DNA from: Planctomycetaceae bacterium
Lineage (GTDB): Bacteria; Planctomycetota; Planctomycetia; Pirellulales; UBA1268
Reading direction: 5' to 3'
Length of the DNA stretch: 5,586 nucleotides
NCBI GenBank assembly: GCA_009691925.1
Contig: SIAG01000281.1
Span: forward strand, 1-5,586
Position 1 is the first letter of the stretch. The number at the start of each line of letters is the position of its first letter. Of this stretch, positions 1-5,476 are shown piece after piece. The translations under genes were made by a program, and so were the position numbers. Under the pieces are notes generated by a model. The model searched no databases. It was not told the DNA's origin and worked only from the letters and a program-made list of their open reading frames with translations.

Positions 1-355
1 CGCGAAAGCCTCCATCCTGGGCTCCACCATCGGCGAAGCCACCGTCACGCAGTCCCCCCTCACGCGCTCCGCCGCCATCGAGGCCGCCGCGCGCTCCGCC
101 GCCGTCAAAGCCGCCGGGGCGACCACCACCACCGTCGTAACCGCCGAAATGGGCACCCCCGCCACCGCCCCCCATCCGAGCGCCACCGCCACCGCCACCG
201 CCACCGCCGTGGCCGCCGCCGCCCCCGTGGCCGAAGGCGACCAACGGGGGAAGCGTACCGGCGACGAGAAGGCCGAATACAAGGATGCCGCGGGTGCACG
301 CATCGAAAAGGTCACGGCAGCCGATCGGCCGCGACGCGGAGTGATGACGCTTCAT
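1..355 (-). CDS. Glycine-rich secreted protein, N-terminal part (runs off left edge)
   Basis: An open frame reads on the minus strand from ATG at 355-353 to the left edge without a stop, giving 118 codons. The N-terminus has a long basic region (residues 1-22, MKRHHSASRP...), then a hydrophobic segment GILVFGLLVAG (23-33) and a likely signal-peptidase site after AFG (residue 42). The predicted mature part starts HGGGGGHGG and is low complexity: runs of five, nine and six Gly, then loosely repeated DGG(G) units (DGGGARGGLDGGGAREGG, DGGFADGG, DGGF). Asp and Arg regularly punctuate the glycines. It starts 92 bp downstream of the SgcJ/EcaC-type gene on the same strand, so cotranscription is plausible. 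No strong Shine-Dalgarno sequence precedes the ATG; an in-frame TTG 15 nt upstream is a weaker alternative start. I recognise no family. It is likely a secreted structural or surface protein, but function is unknown. The signal peptide plus an unbroken frame through 355 bases supports a real gene. Confidence 0.72.
   Translation of the reverse strand, partial: MKRHHSASRPIGCRDLFDACTRGILVFGLLVAGTLPPLVAFGHGGGGGHGGGGGGGGGARMGGGGGGAHFGGYDGGGGRPGGFDGGGARGGLDGGGAREGGLRDGGFADGGAQDGGFR
181..208. repeat. Hexanucleotide microsatellite (CGCCAC)n inside the glycine-rich gene
   Basis: Four perfect copies of CGCCAC are followed by a partial CGCC. Read on the minus strand these are alternating GGC/GGT glycine codons that encode most of the nine-glycine run at residues 50-58. 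A change of one unit would add or remove two glycines without a frameshift, so the tract could vary in length between strains while the frame is kept. Confidence 0.85.
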
Positions 356-447
356 CGGGAGGGTTCTCAAGAGATGAACGGGGCGGAGAAGATGGACAGG
401 CGCCGGTCGTCGGGACGGTGCCGACGTCGGTCCGATACCGGCGTCGA

Positions 448-1434
448 CTATTTCTGTCGTTTGAAGTGAAGCGGTGCCTTGTCGGGGAGGGGCGCACCGT
501 CGAGGGAGCGCTCGATCGACTGCATCGTGCAGGTGGAGTCGCCGGTGGGAACGATCACCTGCACCCACCTGGCCACGTCACCTGCAGCGCCATCGGCCGT
601 CGTGCCGACAAAGCGGCGGTTGAACGACGTGCCGTCGGTCTCAAAAACCCCCTCGGCCCGAGCGCCGGTGGAATCGAAGACCCACGAGCGGACACTCCCG
701 GTCGCCTTGTCGGGATGGACAAGCTCGACAACGTCGATCTCGGTGGCGGGGAGGCCGTCGCGGGGCGGCGCCCGATGGCGGATCCCGCCGAGGATCACGT
801 GGCCGCCGGCCACGCGCTGGTAGCTGGCATCGATCGTGGCGCCGCTGTCGGGGTCGGTCGCTCTCCAGGTGCCCACCATCCACCCTAGTGACTCAAGGGC
901 ATCGACCTGGCTCGGCTCGATGGTCGATTCCGCCAGCCGCCACGTGGCTCCTTCGAGAACTCGCAGACTCTCGAACCGGGTCTCGATCGGCTTGGCGCCG
1001 GGCTTGCTCGTAAAGCTCATCACGCCACGAACCCGCGCCGCGCTCGTCCCCAGCGCCTTGACGCCGGTGAGGCGGATGGCAAGCCGGGCCTCGGGGTTTG
1101 CCTCGAGCCAACCGCCGATCGAGGCGACGATCGCCTCGCGCCCCACGATCAGCCCTCCCCCCTCGGAAAGCTCGGCTCCTTCCGTCCACTGGTCAGCGAG
1201 GACCTCGAGCCGGCGGGCGTTCGCTGCCTCGACATAGCCGCGCGTCGCCGCGTCGAGAGCGCCCCACAGCCCCGAGTCGTCGGCAGCCGTGGTCACGCCT
1301 GGCGCAACCTGCTTCAGCACCAACTCCTGCCCCTCGGCCGACAGGCTGCCGGTCGCAGCGAAGCCGCACCCGAGGAGGACTGCGGCGTTGGGCAAAGTGA
1401 AGTGCCGCCAGAAAAACCGGGAACGATTCGCCAT
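448..1434 (-). CDS. Exported SgcJ/EcaC-family protein (SnoaL-like/DUF4440 plus C-terminal domain)
   Basis: This encodes a 328-residue protein. The chosen start is ATG at 1434-1432, because GGAGAA sits 7 nt upstream and the protein then opens with a signal peptide: basic MANRSRFFWR, then a hydrophobic stretch to about residue 33. Cleavage may follow SLSA (residue 33). An LLGC at 20-23 could instead act as a lipobox, so a lipoprotein is possible. Residues about 54-172 look like the SnoaL-like fold (GLWGALDAATRGYVEAANAR, GREAIVASI, ATWRLAES). Residues about 180-315 form a second domain that often follows it in planctomycete homologues (LGWMVGTW, VRSWVFDSTGARAEGVF, QSIERSLDGAPLPD). The family is often labelled 'SgcJ/EcaC family oxidoreductase', but I know of no demonstrated activity for this exported two-domain form. 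Ligand binding in the SnoaL-like cone is inferred from the fold only. The frame remains open upstream to 1587, but that stretch lacks a signal peptide and overlaps the preceding gene. A TATGAT at 1507-1502 is a possible -10 box without a good -35. Confidence 0.85.
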   Translation of the reverse strand: MANRSRFFWRHFTLPNAAVLLGCGFAATGSLSAEGQELVLKQVAPGVTTAADDSGLWGALDAATRGYVEAANARRLEVLADQWTEGAELSEGGGLIVGREAIVASIGGWLEANPEARLAIRLTGVKALGTSAARVRGVMSFTSKPGAKPIETRFESLRVLEGATWRLAESTIEPSQVDALESLGWMVGTWRATDPDSGATIDASYQRVAGGHVILGGIRHRAPPRDGLPATEIDVVELVHPDKATGSVRSWVFDSTGARAEGVFETDGTSFNRRFVGTTADGAAGDVARWVQVIVPTGDSTCTMQSIERSLDGAPLPDKAPLHFKRQK

Positions 1435-1441
1435 CAAACGA

Positions 1442-1447
1442 TTCTCC
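1442..1447 (-). promoter_or_regulatory. Ribosome binding site of the SgcJ/EcaC-family gene
   Basis: On the minus strand GGAGAA lies 7 nt before ATG at 1434. It decides the start in favour of this ATG over upstream in-frame ATGs, and agrees with the signal peptide beginning there. Confidence 0.7.
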
Positions 1448-1562
1448 AGCAGGGGGGCAACGGGGCAAAGATTCTGCTGCCGACGAGGGCGGTACTCCCT
1501 CATCATAGAAACTGGCTGCGGCCACTGCACCGAATTGGCGCCGTCGGCACGCCGGGCTGCTG

Positions 1563-2936
1563 TCACTCCGGCAAGCCCGCCAGACAAAACAGCCGGCCAG
1601 CCGAGCGGATGAAGAGCCGGCCGTCGGCCACTGCCGGCGACGACCGCACCTCCTCACCGAGGGCTGTCCGGCCGAGGATTTCGAACGCATCGCTGGCGGC
1701 GATGACGACCACCTCGCCGTCAGCCGAGACATTCAAAATCGCTCCGCCAACGGCCACGGGAGAACCGGAAAACGTCCCCCCAACTCGGCCGCGGTACATC
1801 ACCTCCCCGGTCGCCGCGTTGACACATGTGACGACGCCTCGGTCGCCCCACAGATAAAGCTTCTCCCCCACCGCCAGCGGCGAGGGGACATACGGTGCGG
1901 CACTCCGATCGAGCTGGTAGACCACTTCCGGCTCGATCGTCTCCCCCCCGACGCTGCCCACCGCCGGGGCACGGACGGCGACGAGCGTGTTGTCGCCCCC
2001 GCCATCGCCGCAGGTGCCGACGATGATTCGCTCACCCTCTCCCCCGGGCGCCTGCGCGACGACAACCGGGCAGGAGACCGACCGCTTCGGCAGGCACTTT
2101 CGCTCCCACAGGACGCGGCCAGTGGCGGGATCGATCCCCGTCAGCCCATGGGCCATGCTCCCGAGGACGATCTGCGGCGGCTGGGGCGTGCCCTCCTTCC
2201 CCTCGAGGACCAGCGGCGGCGAGTAGGCCGTCCGCGCTTTCTCACGCTCGAGCGTCCAGCGTGTCTTCCCGGTGGCCGTGTCGAGGGCCACGATTTTGCT
2301 CGGACCATCCTGCTCCATCGGCACGACGAGGAGATCGCGCCACAGGGCGGGCGAGCCGGCGAAGCCATGTTCGGTGTTGAAGGCGCCGAGATCGGCGTGC
2401 CAACGCTGCTCGCCGGAGTGCGAGAAGGCCTCGGCGCAGAGGTTGTCGCGCGTCCCCCACAGCCAGATGACGCCGGCGGCGTCGGCGACCGGCGTCGACG
2501 AGGCGAGGCTGTTTTGGGCGTTGAACGCCTCAACCGGCCCGAGGATTTTCTGCTGCCAGAGAAGCTTGCCGGTGGCGGCTTCGTGGCAGGAGAGCGTCCG
2601 CACGCATAGCGTGGCATCGGCAGGATCGACCAGCGCCGATGCGGCATAGACCTGTCCCCGCCAGACGACCGGCGACGCATGGCCCGTGCCGGGGAGATCG
2701 ACCGACCAGGCCCAGTCGGTAGCCGCCCAACTCTTGGGAAACCGTCGTGCTCCCCCCTGCCCCGCCGCGCCCTCGCCCCGCAGGCCGGGCCAGTCGCGCG
2801 GCGTGCCGGGAGCACCAGCCGGCGCGTCGGCCCGCGGGCCAGTCGAACCGACGAGCAAAAGCCCCACCGCCAGCCAGGCTGCGGCGACAGACGACGATCG
2901 GAGGCAAATGGTGTGTGGCATCATGCTGCTGATCAT
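1563..2936 (-). CDS. Secreted PQQ-type beta-propeller (BamB-like) repeat protein
   Basis: This encodes a 457-residue protein. After a short N-region, residues 14-31 are hydrophobic (SSSVAAAWLAVGLLLVGS), consistent with a Sec signal peptide ending near ADA (36-38). The mature part begins with DWPGLRGEG (48-56), resembling the WPxxRG opening of many planctomycete propeller proteins. Repeated blades follow, each showing 'ALD/GID/CVN-x-ATGxxxW' strands: CHEAATGKLLWQQK (117-130), ALDTATGKTRWTLE (217-230), GIDPATGRVLWERK (267-280) and CVNAATGEVMYRGR (371-384). 'SP' turns recur (HASPV, AGSPAL, YSPPLV, SGSPVAV, SSPAVA). It belongs to the pyrrolo-quinoline-quinone-like/BamB propeller superfamily, which usually acts as a binding scaffold. 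I see no catalytic domain fused to the propeller, so quinoprotein dehydrogenase activity should not be assumed. Three ATGs (2936, 2924, 2921) could start it; none has a clear Shine-Dalgarno sequence, and the longest is listed. It lies 82 bp downstream of the SprT-like stop, beyond an inverted repeat, and 128 bp before the next gene. Confidence 0.9.
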   Translation of the reverse strand: MISSMMPHTICLRSSSVAAAWLAVGLLLVGSTGPRADAPAGAPGTPRDWPGLRGEGAAGQGGARRFPKSWAATDWAWSVDLPGTGHASPVVWRGQVYAASALVDPADATLCVRTLSCHEAATGKLLWQQKILGPVEAFNAQNSLASSTPVADAAGVIWLWGTRDNLCAEAFSHSGEQRWHADLGAFNTEHGFAGSPALWRDLLVVPMEQDGPSKIVALDTATGKTRWTLEREKARTAYSPPLVLEGKEGTPQPPQIVLGSMAHGLTGIDPATGRVLWERKCLPKRSVSCPVVVAQAPGGEGERIIVGTCGDGGGDNTLVAVRAPAVGSVGGETIEPEVVYQLDRSAAPYVPSPLAVGEKLYLWGDRGVVTCVNAATGEVMYRGRVGGTFSGSPVAVGGAILNVSADGEVVVIAASDAFEILGRTALGEEVRSSPAVADGRLFIRSAGRLFCLAGLPE

Positions 2937-2955
2937 AATCGCTGAGCAAAAGGCA

Positions 2956-3020
2956 AAAGGTGCCAGCCACCAAAATTGGAGAAGCTGGAGTCTTACCCAG
3001 ATTTGGTGGCTGGCACCTTT
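2956..3020. repeat. 19-bp perfect inverted repeat with 27-nt loop (terminator-like or REP-like)
   Basis: The left arm AAAGGTGCCAGCCACCAAA (2956-2974) is the exact reverse complement of TTTGGTGGCTGGCACCTTT (3002-3020). The 27-nt loop contains a smaller CTGG/CCAG stem (2985-2988 with 2997-3000). Within each arm GGTG and CACC can also pair. The right arm overlaps the last two bases of the SprT-like stop codon. Read on the minus strand, the second arm runs into TTTTGCCTTTTGC, so the structure may terminate the SprT-like transcript. A perfect stem this long with a sizeable loop also resembles a dispersed palindromic element of the REP or miniature-transposon type. Which one it is cannot be decided from one copy. 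Confidence 0.9.
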
Positions 3021-3792
3021 AATCCCCGCAGAGCGTTACCCGGCAGAGTGGGTGGATGCGGTATTCGACGCCGGTCTTGGCGTCGTAGCAGCGGAAGCGA
3101 CTGCGAAGCTTCGGCCCCTTTAAAAACATTCTTCCCCCCTCGACGCGAAAGGCGGCCCCGACGGCCACCTCTTCGACGAGCTTCCGGGCCGGATCGGGGG
3201 CGTCGTAGCGGGCCAAGGCCACGAGCAACCCCCGATCGCTGCAGGTGGCCGCCGCCGGATCCTGGAGATAGCGGGCCAGCGCCCCAGAGACATCCTCCGG
3301 GAGCGCCCCCCGCTCCACGACCGGCGCGAGGATCTGGCCAAACTCGCTCTTCCATTGGGCCCCATGGGGACGGACGCGACGCGAGAACGGCTTTCGCGGG
3401 CGAACATGCTTCTCCCAGGTGACCGCATGGGCGATCTCGTGGAGGAGCGTCGTCAGGAAGGCATACGGATTGAGATCGTTGTTGACGGTGATCCGGTGGA
3501 TCGTGCGGCCCCGGACCGGCGCCCGATGGTCACCGAGCTTGGAGCGCCGCGCCCGCACCGAACGCACCTCGACTGCCGCGCCGACGAAGTGCTCGCCCTG
3601 GAGCAACTCGGCCACATAGTCGGCCGTGCCATCGGGCAGGTGCCCCCGGAGCAGCTCGGCCACGTAGTCGGCCGTGCCATCGGGCAGGTGCCCCCGGATC
3701 GCTCGGATTGCCTTCCCTGGTTCCATCGCGATTACGGCCTCCGCCGCCTTCGTTCCGCTGCCGGTCGCGGGCGTCTTGATCGAGCCGGGCAT
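3019..3792 (-). CDS. SprT-like zinc metallopeptidase-domain protein
   Basis: This encodes 257 residues from ATG at 3792-3790. A GTG directly before it is less well spaced from the GAGGAG ribosome site. The zinc-binding helix LLHEIAHAV holds HExxH (H118, E119, H122 counted from this ATG), and the likely third ligand is H143 in RPHGAQW, the HGxxW pattern of the SprT family. Upstream KLGDHRAPVRGR and VNNDLNPYAFL match the region before the active site in short SprT-like proteins of Bacteroidetes and planctomycetes. The C-terminal part (LLVALARYD, FRVEGGRMFLKG, RSRFRCYDAKTG) matches the same subgroup and lacks the CxxC...CxxC zinc ribbon of E. coli SprT. SprT/Spartan proteins are intracellular, and eukaryotic Spartan cleaves DNA-protein crosslinks; the bacterial role is not established. 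No signal peptide is seen. Residues about 34-65 contain the 16-residue unit RGHLPDGTADYVAELL twice in tandem, where I expect one copy in relatives. Confidence 0.88.
   Translation of the reverse strand: MPGSIKTPATGSGTKAAEAVIAMEPGKAIRAIRGHLPDGTADYVAELLRGHLPDGTADYVAELLQGEHFVGAAVEVRSVRARRSKLGDHRAPVRGRTIHRITVNNDLNPYAFLTTLLHEIAHAVTWEKHVRPRKPFSRRVRPHGAQWKSEFGQILAPVVERGALPEDVSGALARYLQDPAAATCSDRGLLVALARYDAPDPARKLVEEVAVGAAFRVEGGRMFLKGPKLRSRFRCYDAKTGVEYRIHPLCRVTLCGD
3601..3696. repeat. In-frame 48-bp tandem duplication within the SprT-like gene
   Basis: Copy 1 is 3601-3648 and copy 2 is 3649-3696. They match at 46 of 48 bases. The differences (3606 a against 3654 g; 3616 a against 3664 g) give TTG/CTG (Leu) and TAT/TAC (Tyr) on the minus strand, so both encode the same 16 residues. 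Exactly 16 codons are duplicated, so the frame is preserved. Confidence 0.95.
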
Positions 3793-3798
3793 CACTGG

Positions 3799-3804
3799 CT
3801 CCTC
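3799..3804 (-). promoter_or_regulatory. Ribosome binding site of the SprT-like gene
   Basis: GAGGAG on the minus strand is 6 nt from ATG at 3792 and only 3 nt from the adjacent GTG at 3795. This favours the ATG. An in-frame TGA lies further upstream near 3836, so no longer start is likely. Confidence 0.7.
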
Positions 3805-3870
3805 ATTCCCTGGACGCCTCCAATGGGCTCCGCATCATAAAGGGGCGCTAGTCGGGCCGTCAGCGCGTCC

Positions 3871-3906
3871 CTCGCGAGGTGGGCGACCCTCGCGGGACGG
3901 GCGACC
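3871..3906. repeat. Imperfect 18-bp tandem repeat in the divergent intergenic region
   Basis: CTCGCGAGGTGGGCGACC (3871-3888) is followed directly by CTCGCGGGACGGGCGACC (3889-3906), matching at 15 of 18 positions. GGGCGACC is thus present twice, 18 bp apart. The same stretch can fold: GTCC+CGCGAG (3867-3870, 3873-3878) pairs with CTCGCG+GGAC (3889-3898) around a 10-nt loop. It could be a pair of binding sites or chance slippage. Confidence 0.6.
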
Positions 3907-3966
3907 ATCGTTGGAATCGTGGCCCAAACGGGAGCGGGACTGGAATTGGCGGGCTGTCGGGCTCGG

Positions 3967-4003
3967 CGGTAGACTTCGTTCGCTGGGGAAGCACCGTTTT
4001 TTT
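3967..4003 (+). terminator. Terminator-like hairpin in the leader of the Gfo/Idh/MocA gene (weak)
   Basis: CGGT (3967-3970) pairs with ACCG (3993-3996) and CTTC (3974-3977) pairs with GAAG (3988-3991), with a small asymmetric bulge and a 10-nt loop. Seven T (3997-4003) follow at once. No plus-strand gene ends upstream, so if real it would act on the leader of the downstream gene. The stem is short and interrupted, so the call is tentative. Confidence 0.25.
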
Positions 4004-4024
4004 CCTCATTTTTTCAATAGCTCC

Positions 4025-4031
4025 AGGGGAG
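4025..4031 (+). promoter_or_regulatory. Ribosome binding site of the Gfo/Idh/MocA gene
   Basis: AGGGGAG lies 10 nt before ATG at 4042. The spacing is slightly long, but this is the only purine-rich site near the start. The Tat signal begins right after this ATG, which supports the start. Confidence 0.55.
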
Positions 4032-4041
4032 ACTCGTTTCC

Positions 4042-5391
4042 ATGTCTGGCCAAGTAGGCGCCTCGCGCCGTCAGTTTCTCGGTTCGTCTGGCGTAGGCGC
4101 CGCAGCCCTCGCCGGGGGTTTTGTGCCCGCTTTCGCCTCGACCTCGAAGGCGCTTGCCAACGCGGCCGCCAACGACCGGCCGCGGATCGGCTGCATTGGG
4201 ACAGGCTCCATGGGCACCGGCGACGCCCAACAGCATGCCGGCTTCGGCGACATCCTCGCCGTCTGCGACGTCGACAACCGCCACGCCGAGCGGGCCCGCG
4301 AAGATGGCAACATCGGCAAGGGGAAGGCCGATGCCTACCGCGACTACCGGAAAGTGCTCGACCGCAACGATATCGACGTCGTCAGCATCGTCACCACCGA
4401 TCACTGGCATGTGAAGATCGCTATCGAGGCCCTCCAGGCCGGCAAGCACGTCTTCTGCCAGAAGCCGCTGTCGCTGACGCTCGAAGAAAACCAGCTCTGC
4501 CGCAACGCCGCCGAGAAGTTCCCCAAGCAGGTATTCTTCATCGGCACCCAGCAGCGGAGCCAGAAGGATCAGTTTCTTCGGGCCGTGAACATGGTCCACA
4601 AGGGGCTCCTCGGGCCGATCAAGAAGGTCACCGTCGGCATCAACGGCGCCCCGACCGGCGGGCCGTTCCCGGTCGCCGAGGTGCCGAAGGAGCTCGACTG
4701 GGAGATGTGGCAGGGGCAGGCGACGGCGGTTCCCTTCCGCGAGAAGCGCTGCCACTATGAGTTCCGCTGGTGGTATGAGTATTCCGGCGGCAAGTTCACT
4801 GACTGGGGCGCGCACCATGTCGACATTGCCCAGTGGGCCCTCCAGGAAGACTCGAAGGGGAAGGGGCCGACCAGCATCGACGGCACCGACGTCAAGCACC
4901 CGGTCCCCTACAAGGACGGCTACGCGACCGTCGACGATTCCTACAACACGGCCCACGACTTCGCCGTGGTCTGCAAGTTCCCCTCGGGCGTCGAGATGGT
5001 GATCGACAGCCGCTCCGACAACGGCATTCTTTTCGAGGGGGAGAAGGGGCGGATGTTCGTCAACCGCGAGAAGTGCACCGGCAAGCCGATCGAGGAAAAC
5101 TGGGACAAGGACCAGTTCACCGATGCCGACGTTCAGAAGCTCTACAAGGGGAAGCCCTTCGAGGGGCACAAGCAGAACTTCTACCGCTGCATCCGTGAAG
5201 GGGGCCTGCCTGTCTCCGACGTCTACAGCCACATCATGGCGATGAACACCTGCCATCTGGCGAGCATCGCCGGCCGCCTCGGCCGAAAGATCACGTGGGA
5301 TCCGGCTGTGGAAAAAATTGTCGGCGACGAACAGGCCGCCAAGTTCGCCGCCCGGACGCCGCGGAAGGGTTTTGAGATCGCCCGCGTCTGA
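4042..5391 (+). CDS. Tat-exported Gfo/Idh/MocA-family NAD(P)-dependent oxidoreductase
   Basis: This encodes 449 residues. The N-terminus carries a twin-arginine signal, SRRQFLG (residues 8-14), then GVGAAALAGGFVPAFA, with likely cleavage near residue 31-33, so the folded enzyme is probably exported to the periplasm. The Rossmann fold starts at RIGCIGTGSMG (49-58), with G53-x-G55-x-x-G58 for the dinucleotide, an acidic strand end at CDVD (75-78), and DVVSIVTTDHWH (112-123). The usual EKP motif is CQKPL here (139-143), keeping the lysine and proline but with Gln for Glu. The substrate-domain motif GGKFTDWGAHHVDIAQWAL (249-267) holds the Asp and His pair typical of the catalytic site. The C-terminal NFYRCIREGGLPVSD...RLGRKITWDP (379-420) is characteristic of the exported planctomycete/Bacteroidetes subgroup. 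Relatives oxidise or reduce sugars and cyclitols using a bound cofactor; the substrate cannot be read from the sequence. It is monocistronic: divergent from the SprT-like gene and ended by a strong terminator. Confidence 0.95.
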   Translation: MSGQVGASRRQFLGSSGVGAAALAGGFVPAFASTSKALANAAANDRPRIGCIGTGSMGTGDAQQHAGFGDILAVCDVDNRHAERAREDGNIGKGKADAYRDYRKVLDRNDIDVVSIVTTDHWHVKIAIEALQAGKHVFCQKPLSLTLEENQLCRNAAEKFPKQVFFIGTQQRSQKDQFLRAVNMVHKGLLGPIKKVTVGINGAPTGGPFPVAEVPKELDWEMWQGQATAVPFREKRCHYEFRWWYEYSGGKFTDWGAHHVDIAQWALQEDSKGKGPTSIDGTDVKHPVPYKDGYATVDDSYNTAHDFAVVCKFPSGVEMVIDSRSDNGILFEGEKGRMFVNREKCTGKPIEENWDKDQFTDADVQKLYKGKPFEGHKQNFYRCIREGGLPVSDVYSHIMAMNTCHLASIAGRLGRKITWDPAVEKIVGDEQAAKFAARTPRKGFEIARV

Positions 5392-5414
5392 CGACGCATC
5401 GCACAGAGACCAGC

Positions 5415-5459
5415 AGCGGCGGTGGCCCTCCTCGCGAAGGCTACCGCCGTTTGTTTTTT
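5415..5459 (+). terminator. Intrinsic terminator of the Gfo/Idh/MocA gene
   Basis: GGCGGTGGCC (5418-5427) pairs with GGCTACCGCC (5439-5448) with one G-U pair. The stem extends outward by C-G, G-U and A-U (5415-5417 with 5449-5451), giving about 13 bp around an 11-nt loop. TTTGTTTTTT (5450-5459) follows. It starts 24 bp past the stop codon. The minus-strand reading has no T-tract after the hairpin, so it serves mainly the plus-strand gene. Confidence 0.88.
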
Positions 5460-5476
5460 GGGATAGGCCAGCGCGA

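Larger units (their letters stand above)
3793..4041. other. Divergent intergenic region between the SprT-like and Gfo/Idh/MocA genes
   Basis: These 249 bp contain no convincing coding frame and must carry start signals for both flanking genes. Visible items are the GAGGAG ribosome site for the minus gene, an imperfect 18-bp tandem repeat (3871-3906), a weak hairpin followed by seven T (3967-4003), a pyrimidine-rich tract with T7 and T6 runs (3997-4014), and the plus-strand ribosome site (4025-4031). I could not identify a confident -35/-10 pair on either strand. Confidence 0.7.

Noticed and set aside
181..208. Short repeats as a CRISPR array
   Set aside because: The unit is a 6-bp microsatellite without spacers, in phase with a coding frame.
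401..443. Nested complementary segments (CGCCGG/CCGGCG, CGTCGG/CCGACG) between the two leftmost genes as a terminator
   Set aside because: The stems are broken by long unpaired stretches and no T-tract follows on the minus strand.
149..469. Plus-strand open frame across the glycine-rich gene
   Set aside because: It is an antisense reading of simple repeats (Ala-Thr runs). The minus-strand frame has a signal peptide and fits the gene order.
1502..1507. TATGAT on the minus strand as a -10 promoter box for the SgcJ/EcaC-type gene
   Set aside because: No acceptable -35 lies 16-18 bp upstream, and single hexamer matches are expected by chance.
1435..1587. Longer start for the SgcJ/EcaC-type gene (51 extra residues from 1587)
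   Set aside because: The extension overlaps the end of the beta-propeller gene, is unlike a signal peptide and lacks a ribosome site. The ATG at 1434 has GGAGAA at good spacing and a signal peptide right after it.
3793..3795. GTG as start of the SprT-like gene
   Set aside because: It is only 3 nt from the GAGGAG ribosome site. The ATG directly after it has better spacing and a better initiation codon.
4006..5256. 416-residue open frame on the minus strand opposite the Gfo/Idh/MocA gene
   Set aside because: It is the antisense of a strongly supported gene in GC-rich DNA, where such long mirror frames are common. It shows no recognisable domain.
3019..5391. A defence system or other new multi-gene system built around the SprT-like protease
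   Set aside because: Its neighbours are an exported propeller protein and a divergent exported oxidoreductase. There is no nuclease, sensor, transposase or toxin-like partner in the window.
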